A stretch of 64,000 nucleotides of DNA from Aspidiotus rigidus (Eukaryota > Arthropoda > Insecta > Hemiptera > Diaspididae): NCBI GenBank assembly GCA_035079385.1, contig JAVHKY010000012.1:4756501-4820500 (forward strand), read 5' to 3'. Position 1 is the stretch's first letter. Every line of letters begins with the position of its first letter. A program made the translations under genes and the position numbers. Under the pieces are notes generated by a model, which had not been told where the DNA came from, did no database searches, and was given only the letters and a program-made list of their open reading frames with translations. Of this stretch, positions 24,201 to 35,900 are shown piece by piece.

Positions 24201-24831
24201 ATCGTCATCGTTTTCATAGTAAACGAAACAAAAGCCGCGAGAACGACCGGTCTTCGCGTCAAATATTACCTGAACACTCTCCAAAGTACCATATTTAGAG
24301 AATATTTCTCTGATTTGACGTTCGGTCGTATATATACTCAAACCGAAAACACCTAAGCATCTGTTTGGCTTAGGGTGTTCCCCGCTTCCGTTGTGTCTGC
24401 TACTTCTACCTCTGCTGCCGTACGGACTTCTAGAACGACTTCGGCGATGAGAACCCGAATTAGATCTTGATCGCGAATATCGTGATCTGCGGTAGGAACG
24501 ATCTCGAGAATACGACCTTGATCTGGATCGATATTTGCTGTTATTACGATAGGAGCCTCGTTGAGATCCGGAGCGGCTGCGACTCATCGAATTTCTAGGC
24601 GATCGACTGTAACTTCTAGAATCCGAATCTGGATCATTTTCGCTGCCGTGTGTGACTGATCCACTACGATCTGAGCTTTCTCGATCACTCATTTTCATTA
24701 GTTAAAAATTACGCTGATAAGCACCGATACTTTTCACGAAAAGGCACGACGTGCTCTACAGACTAGTTAACAGATACAACAAATAACTTTGAAATATGGA
24801 AGTATAGTACTTAGATTATATTTACCTCCAT
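18296..24831 (-). CDS. eIF4E: Eukaryotic initiation factor 4E, cap-binding protein
   Basis: Five exons: 24826-24831 (ATG GAG only), 22333-22517, 18947-19124, 18475-18614 and 18296-18407. They join in phase to 206 residues. eIF4E binds the mRNA 5' cap and eIF4G to start translation. The cap-stacking tryptophans are present: W46 in KSWEEN (human W56), W92 in MWED (human W102), and SVWTP (human W166). The eIF4G-contact helix VEDFW is intact, and the C-terminus NRYIYSL is typical. The two-codon first exon is inferred: ATGGAG with a GTAAAT donor occurs in exactly the same form and phase in the paralogue at 25654. Intron 1 (2.3 kb) contains transformer-2; intron 2 is 3.2 kb. The exons from 22517 down are certain; exon 1 is likely. 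Confidence 0.9.
18757..18877. mobile_element. hAT-type MITE in eIF4E intron 3
   Basis: TAGTGGCGTAGC at the left and GCTACGCCACTG-like GACTACGCCACTG at the right form a 12-bp inverted repeat with the common hAT end CAGTGGCGTA. The flanking 8-mers CTTGTTCG and TTTATTCA agree at only 5 of 8, so the insertion is old or the boundaries are slightly off. About 121 bp, non-coding, 70 bp downstream of the 178-bp eIF4E exon. Confidence 0.62.
19125..22332. other. eIF4E intron 2
   Basis: A long AT-rich intron without coding exons. It holds an A-rich run near 19195-19212, a tRNA-like B box (GTTCGAATCC on the minus strand, near 20560-20575), and a tandem duplication of about 70 bp at 21600-21740 (TTCTGCCAGCTTGCGTCA, then TTCTGCCGGCTTGCGTCA). 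Confidence 0.55.
23907..24698 (-). CDS. tra2: Transformer-2-like SR splicing factor, intronless, nested in eIF4E intron 1
   Basis: One uninterrupted frame of 263 residues. Residues 20-100 are an Arg/Ser-rich domain. An RRM follows at about 114-190, with RNP2-like CLGVFGLS and RNP1 RGFCFVYY. Then comes the tra2-specific linker [12 protein letters not shown], a Tyr/Arg-rich tail and a second short RS domain ending SYSPRRY. Tra2 binds GAA-rich exonic enhancers and activates splicing, in insects including doublesex and fruitless. The linker is diagnostic for Tra2 rather than other SR proteins. The length matches fly Tra2 (264). The reading frame has no intron, unlike its neighbours, and the gene lies on the same strand inside eIF4E intron 1. 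A retro-copied or intron-lost gene is possible; intact motifs argue for function. ATG at 24698 is taken; a second in-frame ATG is two codons later. Confidence 0.9.
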   Translation of the reverse strand: MKMSDRESSDRSGSVTHGSENDPDSDSRSYSRSPRNSMSRSRSGSQRGSYRNNSKYRSRSRSYSRDRSYRRSRYSRSRSNSGSHRRSRSRSPYGSRGRSSRHNGSGEHPKPNRCLGVFGLSIYTTERQIREIFSKYGTLESVQVIFDAKTGRSRGFCFVYYENDDDAKAAKEQCSGMEIDGRRIRVDFSITQRAHTPTPGIYMGNPTYTREDRKYRRRNYYDDDYGDGYRGYRRSPSPYRRRGYRSSRYYEKSRSRSYSPRRY

Positions 24832-25653
24832 TCGGTCACAACTTTATTCGGGAAAAAGACGGATTACTTTTCGTTCGGCTGTTATAATTAATTTACGTTG
24901 ACGACGCCGACAAACAACGTACTTGACGACAGGAGCAGATGCCGAAAACAAGATGGAGGAACGAGTTGGGATCGTATCGTATTTTCGAAAATTTTTTCGT
25001 CAGGCACGAGGAGGCAAGCTGAAAATCAAACCAACCCCAACTCAACGAATACGAAGAACGAACGCGCAGTTGCGCACGAGTAGCAAAATGAAAATGCGCA
25101 GAATTCTGACGTCATTCTCAATAAAATCAACCGGTCAACCAATGGAAATAGATAGGCTAAGGATGTTGGGCCTGAACTCCGTGAAGAGGGAACTCTGTGA
25201 ATACAGATGAATCAGAAGAAAGATATCTTCACGAGTGACGGATGCTCATTGTAAATGAAATCTTTATGCTGATTCATTTGTGCCCACCCAAGTCTCATAT
25301 CTCATCTTCGGTCACAATACACAATGGAAAGTCGAAAAAAAAACATCGTGTACAAAAAATCAAAACAAAGTATTTTCTTTCAAATAAACGTGTCCGTACT
25401 GTGTCCGTACAAAGTCTGTTCGACTTCCGAGTTCCGAGCTGACGAATTCAGAAAAATTTCGAGTCTAGAATAGAATTCATTAAATTCTCATTTTTGGTAT
25501 CGTGATTTGATAAACGATTAACGCGAGTAGTAATTTCATCTTTGGCTTGAGAAATTTCTTGGATAATTTTTACATTATATTCCACCGAATTGATCATCTC
25601 ACTCAATCGTGATAGGAGGATATCATTTTTTGATGAAAGAGTACTCTAATATC
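24832..25653. promoter_or_regulatory. Bidirectional interval between divergent eIF4E genes
   Basis: About 820 bp separate the two start codons. The left half (24880-25090) is richer in CG dinucleotides than its surroundings and probably holds the minus-strand eIF4E promoter. Near 25444-25470, GAAAAATTTCGAGTCTAGA resembles half of the 45-bp repeat found elsewhere. No TATA box was seen in a convincing position. Short open frames here have no recognisable product. Confidence 0.45.
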
Positions 25654-26893
25654 ATGGAGGTAAATTACTAATTGCCATGTGCTCAAGTTTTATATTTTTT
25701 CGTACATAAGGTTTTCATCGCAGTGTGGAGAGCCATTGATTCGTTTCTGTACAAGAATTATTTATCTATTTCATAGACTGCCCAAATTCAAGAGAACAAC
25801 GAATCGGCTGAAAAGACAGAAAATATTTCGCCCGAACCGTATAAGAAACACCCTTTAGAGCACAGATGGACTTTGTGGTTTTACGAAAACAATAGAAAGA
25901 ATGCTTGGTTGGAAAATCTTCACAACGTGTACACATTCGACACTGTCGAGGATTTCTGGTGGTAACGTAGGATTATATTTATCACAATTTTATTGAAGTT
26001 AGGAAGTGGTATGTACTTCCTCACCGATTTTTCATATTGGTCGAGTGATAAAACTAAACTACGTATTTTCAAGAAGCATTCCATATAAGTATTCTAATTC
26101 GTCATGTTCTTATGATAATCTTCTAATGAACTTTCATATCTTTCAGCTTGTATAATCATATCAGACCAGTCAGTAATCTTGGAATGGGAAATGACTACGC
26201 TTTATTCAAGGATGGAGTGAAACCAATATGGGAAGATTCTAGAAATATGAAAGGAGGAAGATGGCTTGTTACACTTGATACACGATACAAAGGTGCATTA
26301 TCTGATCTATGGCTCAATTTAGTAAGTTCCAATTTATTATCTTATATTATCAACTAAAATCAGCAATGACAAAGTGAAGTTTCTATAGCTTCTTGAGTAT
26401 CCAGCTATACATTTCTCAGATTCCATCTCGAAGCTTTTCTCAAGTACAGATCTTAGAACTTATGGTCGACTATTCGCATGAAATTTTAATCGATTTCGGG
26501 AAATAACTAGACTCCTATGATTCTTCCTGTAATGTAATCTATTCTCCTTTTCAGTTGTTGTTTATGATTGGAGAGTCATTTGACGAATGTAGTGATGAGA
26601 TTTGCGGAGCCTATATCAATATCCGAAGTAAGCACAAGATTAATTTATGGACTGGTGATGCGACCAAAATTAAGGAACTTGAATTAATTGGGTAAGATTT
26701 TTGTACTTCTTCGATTTTCTGGTTATTTGTTTTGCACTGCGACTCATCGTATTTGATTTCGTCGCATAATTTTTGTAGGAAAAAACTGAAGTACGACTGT
26801 TTGAATTTGGAAGATCTCCCTTTTACGTACGATTCGCACGAAGAAGCCCAAAGAAAATCATCGAGAGAAAAACCACCCTTATTGTATGTTTAA
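25654..26893 (+). CDS. Second eIF4E-family cap-binding protein
   Basis: Five exons (25654-25659, 25777-25961, about 26147-26321, 26555-26691, 26779-26893) join in phase to about 205 residues. Exon count, phases and the 185-nt second exon match the neighbouring eIF4E exactly, so the two are paralogues from an inverted duplication. The cap-binding tryptophans are kept (NAWLEN, IWED, NLWTGD), as are the eIF4G-contact motif VEDFW and the GESFDE..CGA segment. The C-terminus is different: it ends EKPPLLYV and lacks the usual KNR-(F/Y) tail. The N-terminus is short and acidic. The two proteins are roughly half identical by eye. It could be a germline or stage-specific isoform, or a weaker cap binder; that is inference. 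A GTATGT near 26885 could be an alternative donor, but reading through to TAA gives a tail of normal length. Confidence 0.88.
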
Positions 26894-28312
26894 CTGTTTG
26901 ACTTCCTTAATCTTTCTTAAGTTATTGTGATAACTTGCTTGTATTTTGGCTTATCCGATATTTTTATATTCTAATGAAAAACAAAAAGACGAAGTTTTCG
27001 ACACTCGTTAATTTCCTGTTGGAATCTAATCTATTCGTACATTGTCTTCTATCATCGCTGGTACGATTTGTTTTTGCGATTCACCCTATTTACCTTTTCA
27101 AATACTATGCGGTTCCCACTCCAAGTTGACTTGTTTTGTGTATTGTAAATATCTGGCAATTGAAGCTCCCATCTTGGGACTAGAATTTTTGTTCTGTACA
27201 ATGTAAATACTATAATTTTGAAAATAAAAGATTTTTTTCCGTCGTGCAGTCTGGTAGAAATCTTTTGTAAAAAAGAATAACACTATTGATTTCTCAAACT
27301 TTATTGGAAGTATACAAAACATTACATTTCATTCTATTTTCTACTAAACGTTCTCACGAGAGCAACGATAAAGAATAGAAACAGATCAATAAATAAATAC
27401 ACTGGATTAAATTGAATTAATTTCAAATGACTAGCTTGATAATCCTTATCCTTAATCAATAACAACCATCTTCTGTACCAGCTTAATCATCCTTTCCACA
27501 ACATTAAGTACGAGAAATAAGTGACAAAGATGATAACTAACTTAGAACATCACACACGGAATGTTGATAATTATACATCGTAATGAGGAGAAAATTTCGG
27601 ACAATGAGAGAAGAAAATCAACACATTTCATACAAAATTCAAAGACTATGAATAATAAATGCTTCATAATGATTTAACTATCCCGATACCATTACACCTC
27701 GGTGATGGGCTGAAACTGTTGAGAATACGGTTCAACAAAACTGAAAAACTGAAATTATGGGTATGATACGTTAGAAGGTCGATCAATCACAGGGTTACAA
27801 CAAAAAGATACGCCAGTATTCATCCTTTTTCGACCTAAATCGTGAACAAATTTTCAACAAATTCATGGACATGTGTATAAACTAGAACGAAAATCTTCCT
27901 ACTACAATATGACTAACTTGATTACCTAAACATAGTCTATCACACACACACTGCAATAATAGTTTTTCAAGAGTCGAGAGAGACTTTGATACGGTAACTT
28001 GACAAGAGAAACAAAAACCTATATAATAAAAAAACGACAAACGTAATGATAAAACATGAAAAAAAAAAAAAAAAAAATGCTTCCAAGAGAGAAACAACAT
28101 CGAAAATGAAACTAACTGCGAACGGTACATGTTCAGCGTTCTTGAAATCGGCTATTCTAAGCTATTAATAATTCTAAAATTGCTACGAATTCTATCTACC
28201 TAAGGGTACAATGAAGGAAACACTACAAGCATTAAAATCAGTGTACGGTGATGATATTTTAACGACCTAAATCATTAAAATTCTAGTAATGCAGGCCGTT
28301 GATACTATATAA
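26894..28312. other. 3' intergenic region between convergent genes
   Basis: AT-rich sequence between the second eIF4E and the CDP-DAG synthase, which converge. A 20-base A run lies near 28058-28077. AATAAA-type signals occur, for example near 27221. No gene seen. Confidence 0.5.
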
Positions 28313-31300
28313 TCAATCTGAATGAAATGTTAATATTCCACGATTTTCTAGAGAATCTTTCAGCGAATAAAACAATTCCAATTGCTGTTCTGGTTTCAAC
28401 GCAAATACCTGTAAATAAAAATAATGAGACTATTATTGATAGTTATTCATGACTAAAGTTACGTAAGTTGTCTGTCCTCATTATGACGTCCACAAAAATC
28501 GGAGATTGAGTGTTCAGAGAATCTGTGTTCTTATTACTTGCATGAATGTACGCGCAAGTCAAGGAAATACTACTCACTGATCATTAGTCAGGTCGTTTTT
28601 CAAATATAACAATCGCAACTAACTCAAAAATACTCTCTTCTTCGATCTTCATATAAGTCGAGTAAAATTTCAATCATAAATAGGTACATAGAACTCAATT
28701 TTATACATCCATAATATAGATAATTAATTAATTAGGTCAGTAACTGAAATTTCCGATTCAGGAATTATGGAAATAATGATGTAGACAACTCTAATATTTT
28801 ACAAAACTTCATTGTTCCATGATTTGAAATAATATATCACGAGTTTTGAATAATAGGGTAAATCTGAACGCCTAGTTTGTAAAGTATGAAATTCTTGTTT
28901 ACTCAGGTCTGCGGATTATGATCATCAAAATATTTACTATCCCGTACGACTACGTCACAGTTTCATCGAGAAAATGAGTTCAACGAATCCAGCAAACTTA
29001 CAGTGCTACTTGTCATATTTTTTCGCGAATCTCTCCAATATATCAGGTAGAATACTTATTACAATTACAAGGGCATTATTTTCGAAAGTTTTCAAGAAAG
29101 ATTTGAAGTAATACCTGCTGCAGCAACTTTTGCGGTGAAGGTGAACGAATGAAACTGGATATATAAACGTTAACGAAAGTAGCCATCAAAAACTGACAAT
29201 CGAATCGGTCCATTATACCTCCGTGTCCAGGAATCACATCTCCAAAATCCTGCAAAAAAGTTAACATGAATGATTTGAACTAAAATTATACTATAATACC
29301 TAAATAATAATCAAAATAATTACTTTAATTTTGAATGCTCGTTTAAAACCACTCGCAAAAAATCCACCAAAGGGGCCAATCACCGAACTGAATAAAGACA
29401 ATGAAAATGAATGCAAGACGAATGGATAAACAGTGATAGTTTGCTTCATACGTAACTGAAATTTATATTATAGTTTTACAAAACAAGTTCGTAAAGTTCG
29501 ATCCACTCATATCTCGTATCGCATACCACATTCAGTACGGATGATAAAAACTGAGGAAGAGCATATTCTTGTGGCCTGAATAAAGACGACGGTTCGCATT
29601 CAATGGTCATACGTCCCAGAGTTATTTCATTGTATACAATCGGACAAATAAAGTACTCAAATCGGCAGAGAAAATATGATAACTGAAACAGAAGTTATGA
29701 TGTGATGAACCGCATTGCAAACTCTTCAAAATTAGAGTCATCACAGGAATTTACCAAAGCTCCGAAAATAACCGTAGCTATACCACCACCAATGAAACCT
29801 TCCCAGGTCTTTTTTGGCGAAACTTTGATGAGAGGAGTCCGACCAAAGAAAAATCCAAAAATGTAGGCCCAAATATCGTTGATAATGATCATGGAAACAG
29901 GAACGATAAACCTGACACAGAGTTCAAACGTATAGAAAGTGTTGCGTAATATAAAAATGAAATTGGAAAATTGTTGCTGGATGATTGTAATTACCATATC
30001 AAACCTTCGAAGACATTCTGAATGATAAGGTAACTTTGAGTAACCACGATTAAAAGCGCAACGTGTGTCCATGCAAATAGAGAGAATTGTTTCATGTAAT
30101 ACTTGTGAACCAAAGATAAAACAAATAAGACGAATCCAATAATGTACAAGCAGAATGAAATGAATCTATGGTACGTAACAAGGAAGCGCACGAAATCCTG
30201 AAAGAACATAAAGGTAATTTAGTAATCTCACAATACTTGTACGAAGAGGTTGGAGTGCAACGATAAAAGTTCACCATTCGATTGATGAGTACACTGAAAT
30301 AATGTATAAGACTTTCTCCATAGAAAAAATAATTTGACGCAACCAGGAAATACCAAGAAAGCGAACGGAACCAAGGAAGTCCATGAATTCGATAAACCGA
30401 ATACCCAATATTTATTATTTCTTGAAAACATTTGACTTGCACTGCCAACGTCTGAAATAAGGAATACTTATATAAGACCCGTAGGCTCTCGTATTATTAG
30501 ACAAAATTATATTTTCCAAGTTTTCCTGCTTTAGAGAAGCCGTATAAATTTTATCGAATTTGAAAAGATTCTACATCTGTGAAGCCAATTTTATCACTTA
30601 CAGCAATCATGAGAGCTAATGGTCCGCCATAAATTATCAACAGAAATACTACAGTCAAGAGAACTGTTGATATAAAACGTATCATCCAATTCCGCCATCT
30701 GAAAATAGAAAAATAAATTAAGTATTGGTACTCCTGTAACAAGTCACAAAAATTAATACTGAATCCAATTACCGTTCGGGTAGTCCATTCAAGGTTGATT
30801 CAAGAATGTGTGGCATTTTATTCGTTCCTGATGGGATAGTGCGAGATAGGTCGATATTTTTGTCCTCTTCAGAATCGATATCATCTCTCTGAAACGACGA
30901 GGGCAATTAATATAAACGATATCAGGGTATTAACCTCACAATTGAATTATAATTCCAAAGTGAACCCGATTAGAATTTCCGGAAATATGATTATGAGAAT
31001 AGAATGAGTATGAGAATGTTATATATCATGCCCCATCACCGTGTTTCTAGATCCCAGGTGTTACATGCAAATATGCAATCGTGACCAAGATTTTCAATCG
31101 GCGAATTACTCACCGAACTACTATGATTTCGATGGGAACATACAGAGTATCCTCTGCATAAACAACATAACGTCTCCGATTTTGCACCCAGATAGGATAC
31201 ATTTTTAACAGAATTTAAAAAATTCCTGCTCTTGAATCGTCGAATATTATTATGATAAATATTAAATATTTTCCTGTTGTTCTTAGTACGCTTTAACGGT

Positions 31301-31562
31301 ATACTCGGAACCTGTAAATGTTTAATTGTACGTTCAATTTTTGAAAATCGACTATCGTATTAAATCTGTTCGTAATCATATCGTGATTACACCAATAATC
31401 GTTAAGAGGCGATTTTCAAGAATGAAGTATAACAGTCTTCAAAAATTCTCTTTTCTTTTCTACATGCTATATGATTGAATAAATTCTTACTTGCTCGTTC
31501 TCGTTATGGAGTTTTTCATTTTCGTCTTCGGGACCATTCCGACGTTTTCTGACCTCGGTCAT
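28313..31562 (-). CDS. CdsA: CDP-diacylglycerol synthase (phosphatidate cytidylyltransferase)
   Basis: Ten exons join in phase to about 446 residues, close to animal CDS1/CDS2 (about 445-461). The enzyme makes CDP-diacylglycerol from phosphatidate and CTP in the ER membrane, the precursor of phosphatidylinositol and cardiolipin. The start ATG is at 31562 ([10 protein letters not shown]) and exon 2 is at 30773-30888. Later exons carry several hydrophobic helices, then [28 protein letters not shown], and the signature [18 protein letters not shown] followed by MDRFD near the C-terminus. The stop is at 28313. A 66-codon open segment in intron 1 (31114-31311) has perfect splice signals and phase 0 at both ends. 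It may be a cassette exon and is reported separately. Introns are otherwise short. Confidence 0.93.
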
Positions 31563-32929
31563 CTTTATGCTAAAATTGGCACATTAACCAACATTGATTT
31601 TCATCTCAAAATATCAGAATAATAATACGAGAGAAAAATTAAACACAGATGATTCACAACTATACCTAGTGAGTAGACTGATTTTACTCGAAATAATTCA
31701 ATTCACGCGAAGAATCACCACAATGCTGTGCGATACCGCAGGCGATAACCTAGATCGCGCTAGTCAAAGGAGTAATCATGAACAGATTGCGAATTTACTT
31801 CGATGATAGATATTGTGTTGACATGAATGTTTTTCTTTTCGAAACAGCAGCCCAACATCTATTTACAAGGAAAGTTGAAATGCGCATAATAAAGAATAGA
31901 ACGAATCAGCTGAGATTTTATGATTATGAACCTTCAAGTCTTCAACAACACTCTAACAACATTTTACACAGGTACACTCTACACAGACACGAACAGATGT
32001 GAGCGCGAATTCCTCCCTCGTAATCCATTGACTCTCTCATACGTGATAGACTGTGATAATAACGTGATGTAGGGCTCCTGAATTTTGTTTCAACTTCAGT
32101 CTGAGGGAGCGTTACCGTCGCGCACTTCGAAAGTCATTACTCGATTGCTAGTTAGAAATCTATTATTCTGGACCACGATATTCTCCTCTCAGTTCTATGA
32201 CAAAATCTTACCTCCAGTATACACACTTTGCTGAGTAGAGTGAGGAATATCTCATAAAACCTGTATCTACTTAATTACGTTTCATATTTAAAAATGTTCC
32301 TCCGATTCACACTTAAAATGAAAAAGAAAAAATGAGATGAAAAGACGAAAGCAAGATTTTCTCTACAGAAAACTCGAAGTATGAGAGCATTGTTTCAATA
32401 TATTGGACAGATTTGTATACATAAAATATAAAGTTAAAGTAATAACGACAAATTAAGCCTGTCTCAGTTATGAACTGAAGAAAAGATTTTTAATCGTGCG
32501 AATTACGAATGAAATCTTGTTTGTAATGAAACAAGCCCCTTTAATTAGGTTTACTTGATCCATAACAGAAGTTGAAAAAGTCATAAGGTTTGAAGTGTCC
32601 GCACTGTTTCTTATTTTTTGATTTTTTTCAAACAGCACAGCCAATCAGACTAAACGAGAATTTATTCCAAATTAATACGAAAATTCGAACTTCCCAATAC
32701 TCCAACATAATTATAATGAAGGAATTGAAAAAAGTTTGATGGAAATTTGGTTTCATTCGTCGACACCGTAAAAAATACGGAAGAAATAGTCTATTCGAAA
32801 AAAATTAAGCACCAACATCACAATATTAGACATTAAACGAAATTATATTTCAACAAATCGAAAAAAGGAAAAATTATCTTAGAAATATATGACTAGATGT
32901 ATTGAATCTGGTCTGAGAGAGTGGAATGA
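31563..32929. other. Intergenic, CDP-DAG synthase to REV1
   Basis: AT-rich sequence. No gene or repeat family recognised. It holds the CDP-DAG synthase promoter and the REV1 3' UTR. Confidence 0.5.
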
Positions 32930-35900
32930 TTAACATTTTGAACGCATCGTTTGCATCATCGTTTTATTCAATTTCTGATGAACAGTTTTCCACGTGCTCT
33001 GATTAGGGCTATTATTAACTAACCTAAAGAAACAAATCAAACAAAAAATTAGATTAAAAATACTATAAGAGATAAAGTACAGCAAAAGAATTGTTTGATC
33101 TCCGAGGAAATTTTTGTATTCAAGTTTGAACAAACAAAAGGATATCAATTTAAAAATAGACATTATCATTAGGCGTCCGCCTAATGTGCGATACCACGTA
33201 TTGTCGGTCCCTCAAAGTATCACCACGGTTATAAAATCGTTCGTACATAGCGTACCTGCGTCGAAAATTAATGCCGTAATTCACGACAATAAACTTTCAG
33301 AATATCAATAATAAGTAATATACGTAGTTACCGATTCTTTCTTACGGTACTCATTCTCGTAATTAAATGGTTTTAAATATGTATCACGTTCTTTTAACTT
33401 GAGAACAGAATTGTAGTTTTGGAGCCATCGAGATTGTACATATTATAAAACGAAATTCTTACCTTTGAAAATTATCGATGATGAAATTGACAGATTCAAA
33501 TTCTTGATTAGATATCAATTCGAGGAGATGATCCGACATCATCTTTATATCACAGTTTTGAGGATTTTGTTCGGTGGAAATCCATTCTGACAATGCTTTT
33601 ACGATTTCTGTTGGCGGAATGATGGGGTTCAATTTTGGAACGCCATTTTCTAAGAAGATAATGAAAATAAGTTGTGAAAATTTGTTTACATTTTCCGGAC
33701 TAGAGATGATAAATTATGTAAACATATTTTCTCAACAATTTTTGAAAAAATACTTCATACGAACATACAAGCAATAAGAAAATATTTCTTAATCTCTTTA
33801 CGAAAAATATTACAGTACAACGAGATACTCAGCGAAGAAAGTTATTCAGAAAATTACGAACATTACGGAATGACTTTATCTTAAAGAAATGAAAGTTGAT
33901 GAGACAAAAAGAAGCTTAATTTTTTTCTAATAGAGAAGTTAAATCCGAAATAAAGTTTAGACATACCTTTAACGATGAAGCTGCAACCTGACGTGTCTTC
34001 GTCAATGGAAAAATCGTAATTTCGATTGGAAATATCTTTCTTTTTTTTCTTTGCTTTTAATATTATTTCTCCCCTAATATCCTCGGGAAGCGCGGCTAAA
34101 TAATTTGGATCAATCTATAATCAAAAAACGATGGTCAAATACTTTATATTTTAAAAATAAGTTGGCAACAGAATTTTTCGAGTGCAATCTCACCTGTGAT
34201 ACTGACACATCATACTCAGACTCATTAAACACTCTCGAGTTAGTATCGTTTTCTACTGAACTTTTAGATTCGTCCTTTTCCGGGGACGACTCAACTTGAT
34301 TACTATAAGAATTTTCGAGTTTGGTACTTCGGACGACGAATTTATCCATTCTCATCGCAGAAGAGTTATTTTTTCTCATTTCCAATCGAGACATTTGTAT
34401 ACCAATTCCTCGAAAATTTGAAGCATTTATTTTCATGTTTTGAATCATTTTCATGACTTCGCTGAAGAAACAAAGGTACATTCGTAAATCTTACATTTTC
34501 AAACACAAATTGGCAAAAACTACACAAAGCAAGAGGAACTGATTATTCACCGGTAAATAACGACTGATTCAGAGGTGGCTTCCAGAAGAGAAACTGTTTT
34601 AGTAACATAATTGCAGATTCCGTGTCCCAAAAATTTTGCCGTTTCAGTTGGAGCTTCTTCTGTTCTCAACTGAAATAAAAATACATGTGAGAATATTCCC
34701 TGACGTTTTTCGTAACGGTAAAGCGAAAGCACGAACCATGAGTTTCAAAGTTATAGACTTTCCGCAACATCCGATACCTTTCAACCGACTTTCTACTTCA
34801 TCACACAGTTTTTTGATAAACGTTTCAGCTTCATGAGAATTTTTAAATCTGATTCCGTAGTTAACCTCCGCAGATACCGACTTTCGTTGATGAACGAAAG
34901 TCAACGGTTTGTCATCCTCACCAAAACTATGTCTATTAAAAATATCAACATGTTAATATTAGTAATATTGTTATAGAAATGTTAACGAACAAAATTAATC
35001 GAAATTGTTTACTTATGCAATAGCAGACCCGCTTTCTGTCCAAATTCTCGTTGTAATTCGTCCAACGCCACGCTTTGCAAATCTTTACATGTTTTCACTC
35101 CTAAAGAAGCTAATTTTAAAGTAGTAGAATGTCCGATACCTGAAATATTATTGATTATAGAAGCCGATTAATACCCGTCAGTTGAGATAACGTAATTATT
35201 GCGTACTACTACTTAATCTTTTCGAATGCACAATTATTCTCTCACTCTTCGTAATTCAAAACTGAATAAGTATTACTAAATCTGTACAAGCGCGATGATT
35301 CCCTCGAACTTCTCCCCCGTGAACAATGACTACTCCCCGCCTTATTCCGAGCTGAAAGTATTTAATCATTGGGGTAATTCAAGTAAATCCGAGATTATAC
35401 CAGGTAGATCAGAGACTTCGTAGTCTCGAATGAACTCTTTAATATCTTTGAGCGGAACTGCAAATTGTCCATCCGGTTTTGCTCTCTTCGTCGCCAGTCG
35501 TGCTATCAATCTATTAGGGCCGAATCCAGTCGAGGAAGGGCACCCTGTAAATTCCTGAAGGAAGAAAAAAAAAATGAATGCCGAACATGATTTGTGAAGA
35601 AGATCGAATACTGTCGCACTTACTTTAATTTCTTTCCTGAGAATAGTAGCGAACTCGAGTACGTCTACGTTTGCGTACGTAAGAATCTCTGTACAATCAA
35701 CATACATCTCATCGCAGCTCACTGCCTCGATATCTAGAGTATAACTGAACCATATCGAGAATATTAACCAACAAATTTTAAAATTTAAACAGCGAAACAA
35801 AATTAACGAAACGTTACCTAGCAATATGGTTATAGAGAGCGCAGGAAACTTCTTTATAGCCATCAAAATCATAGGGTATAGGCTTCAAATTTGGGCATAA

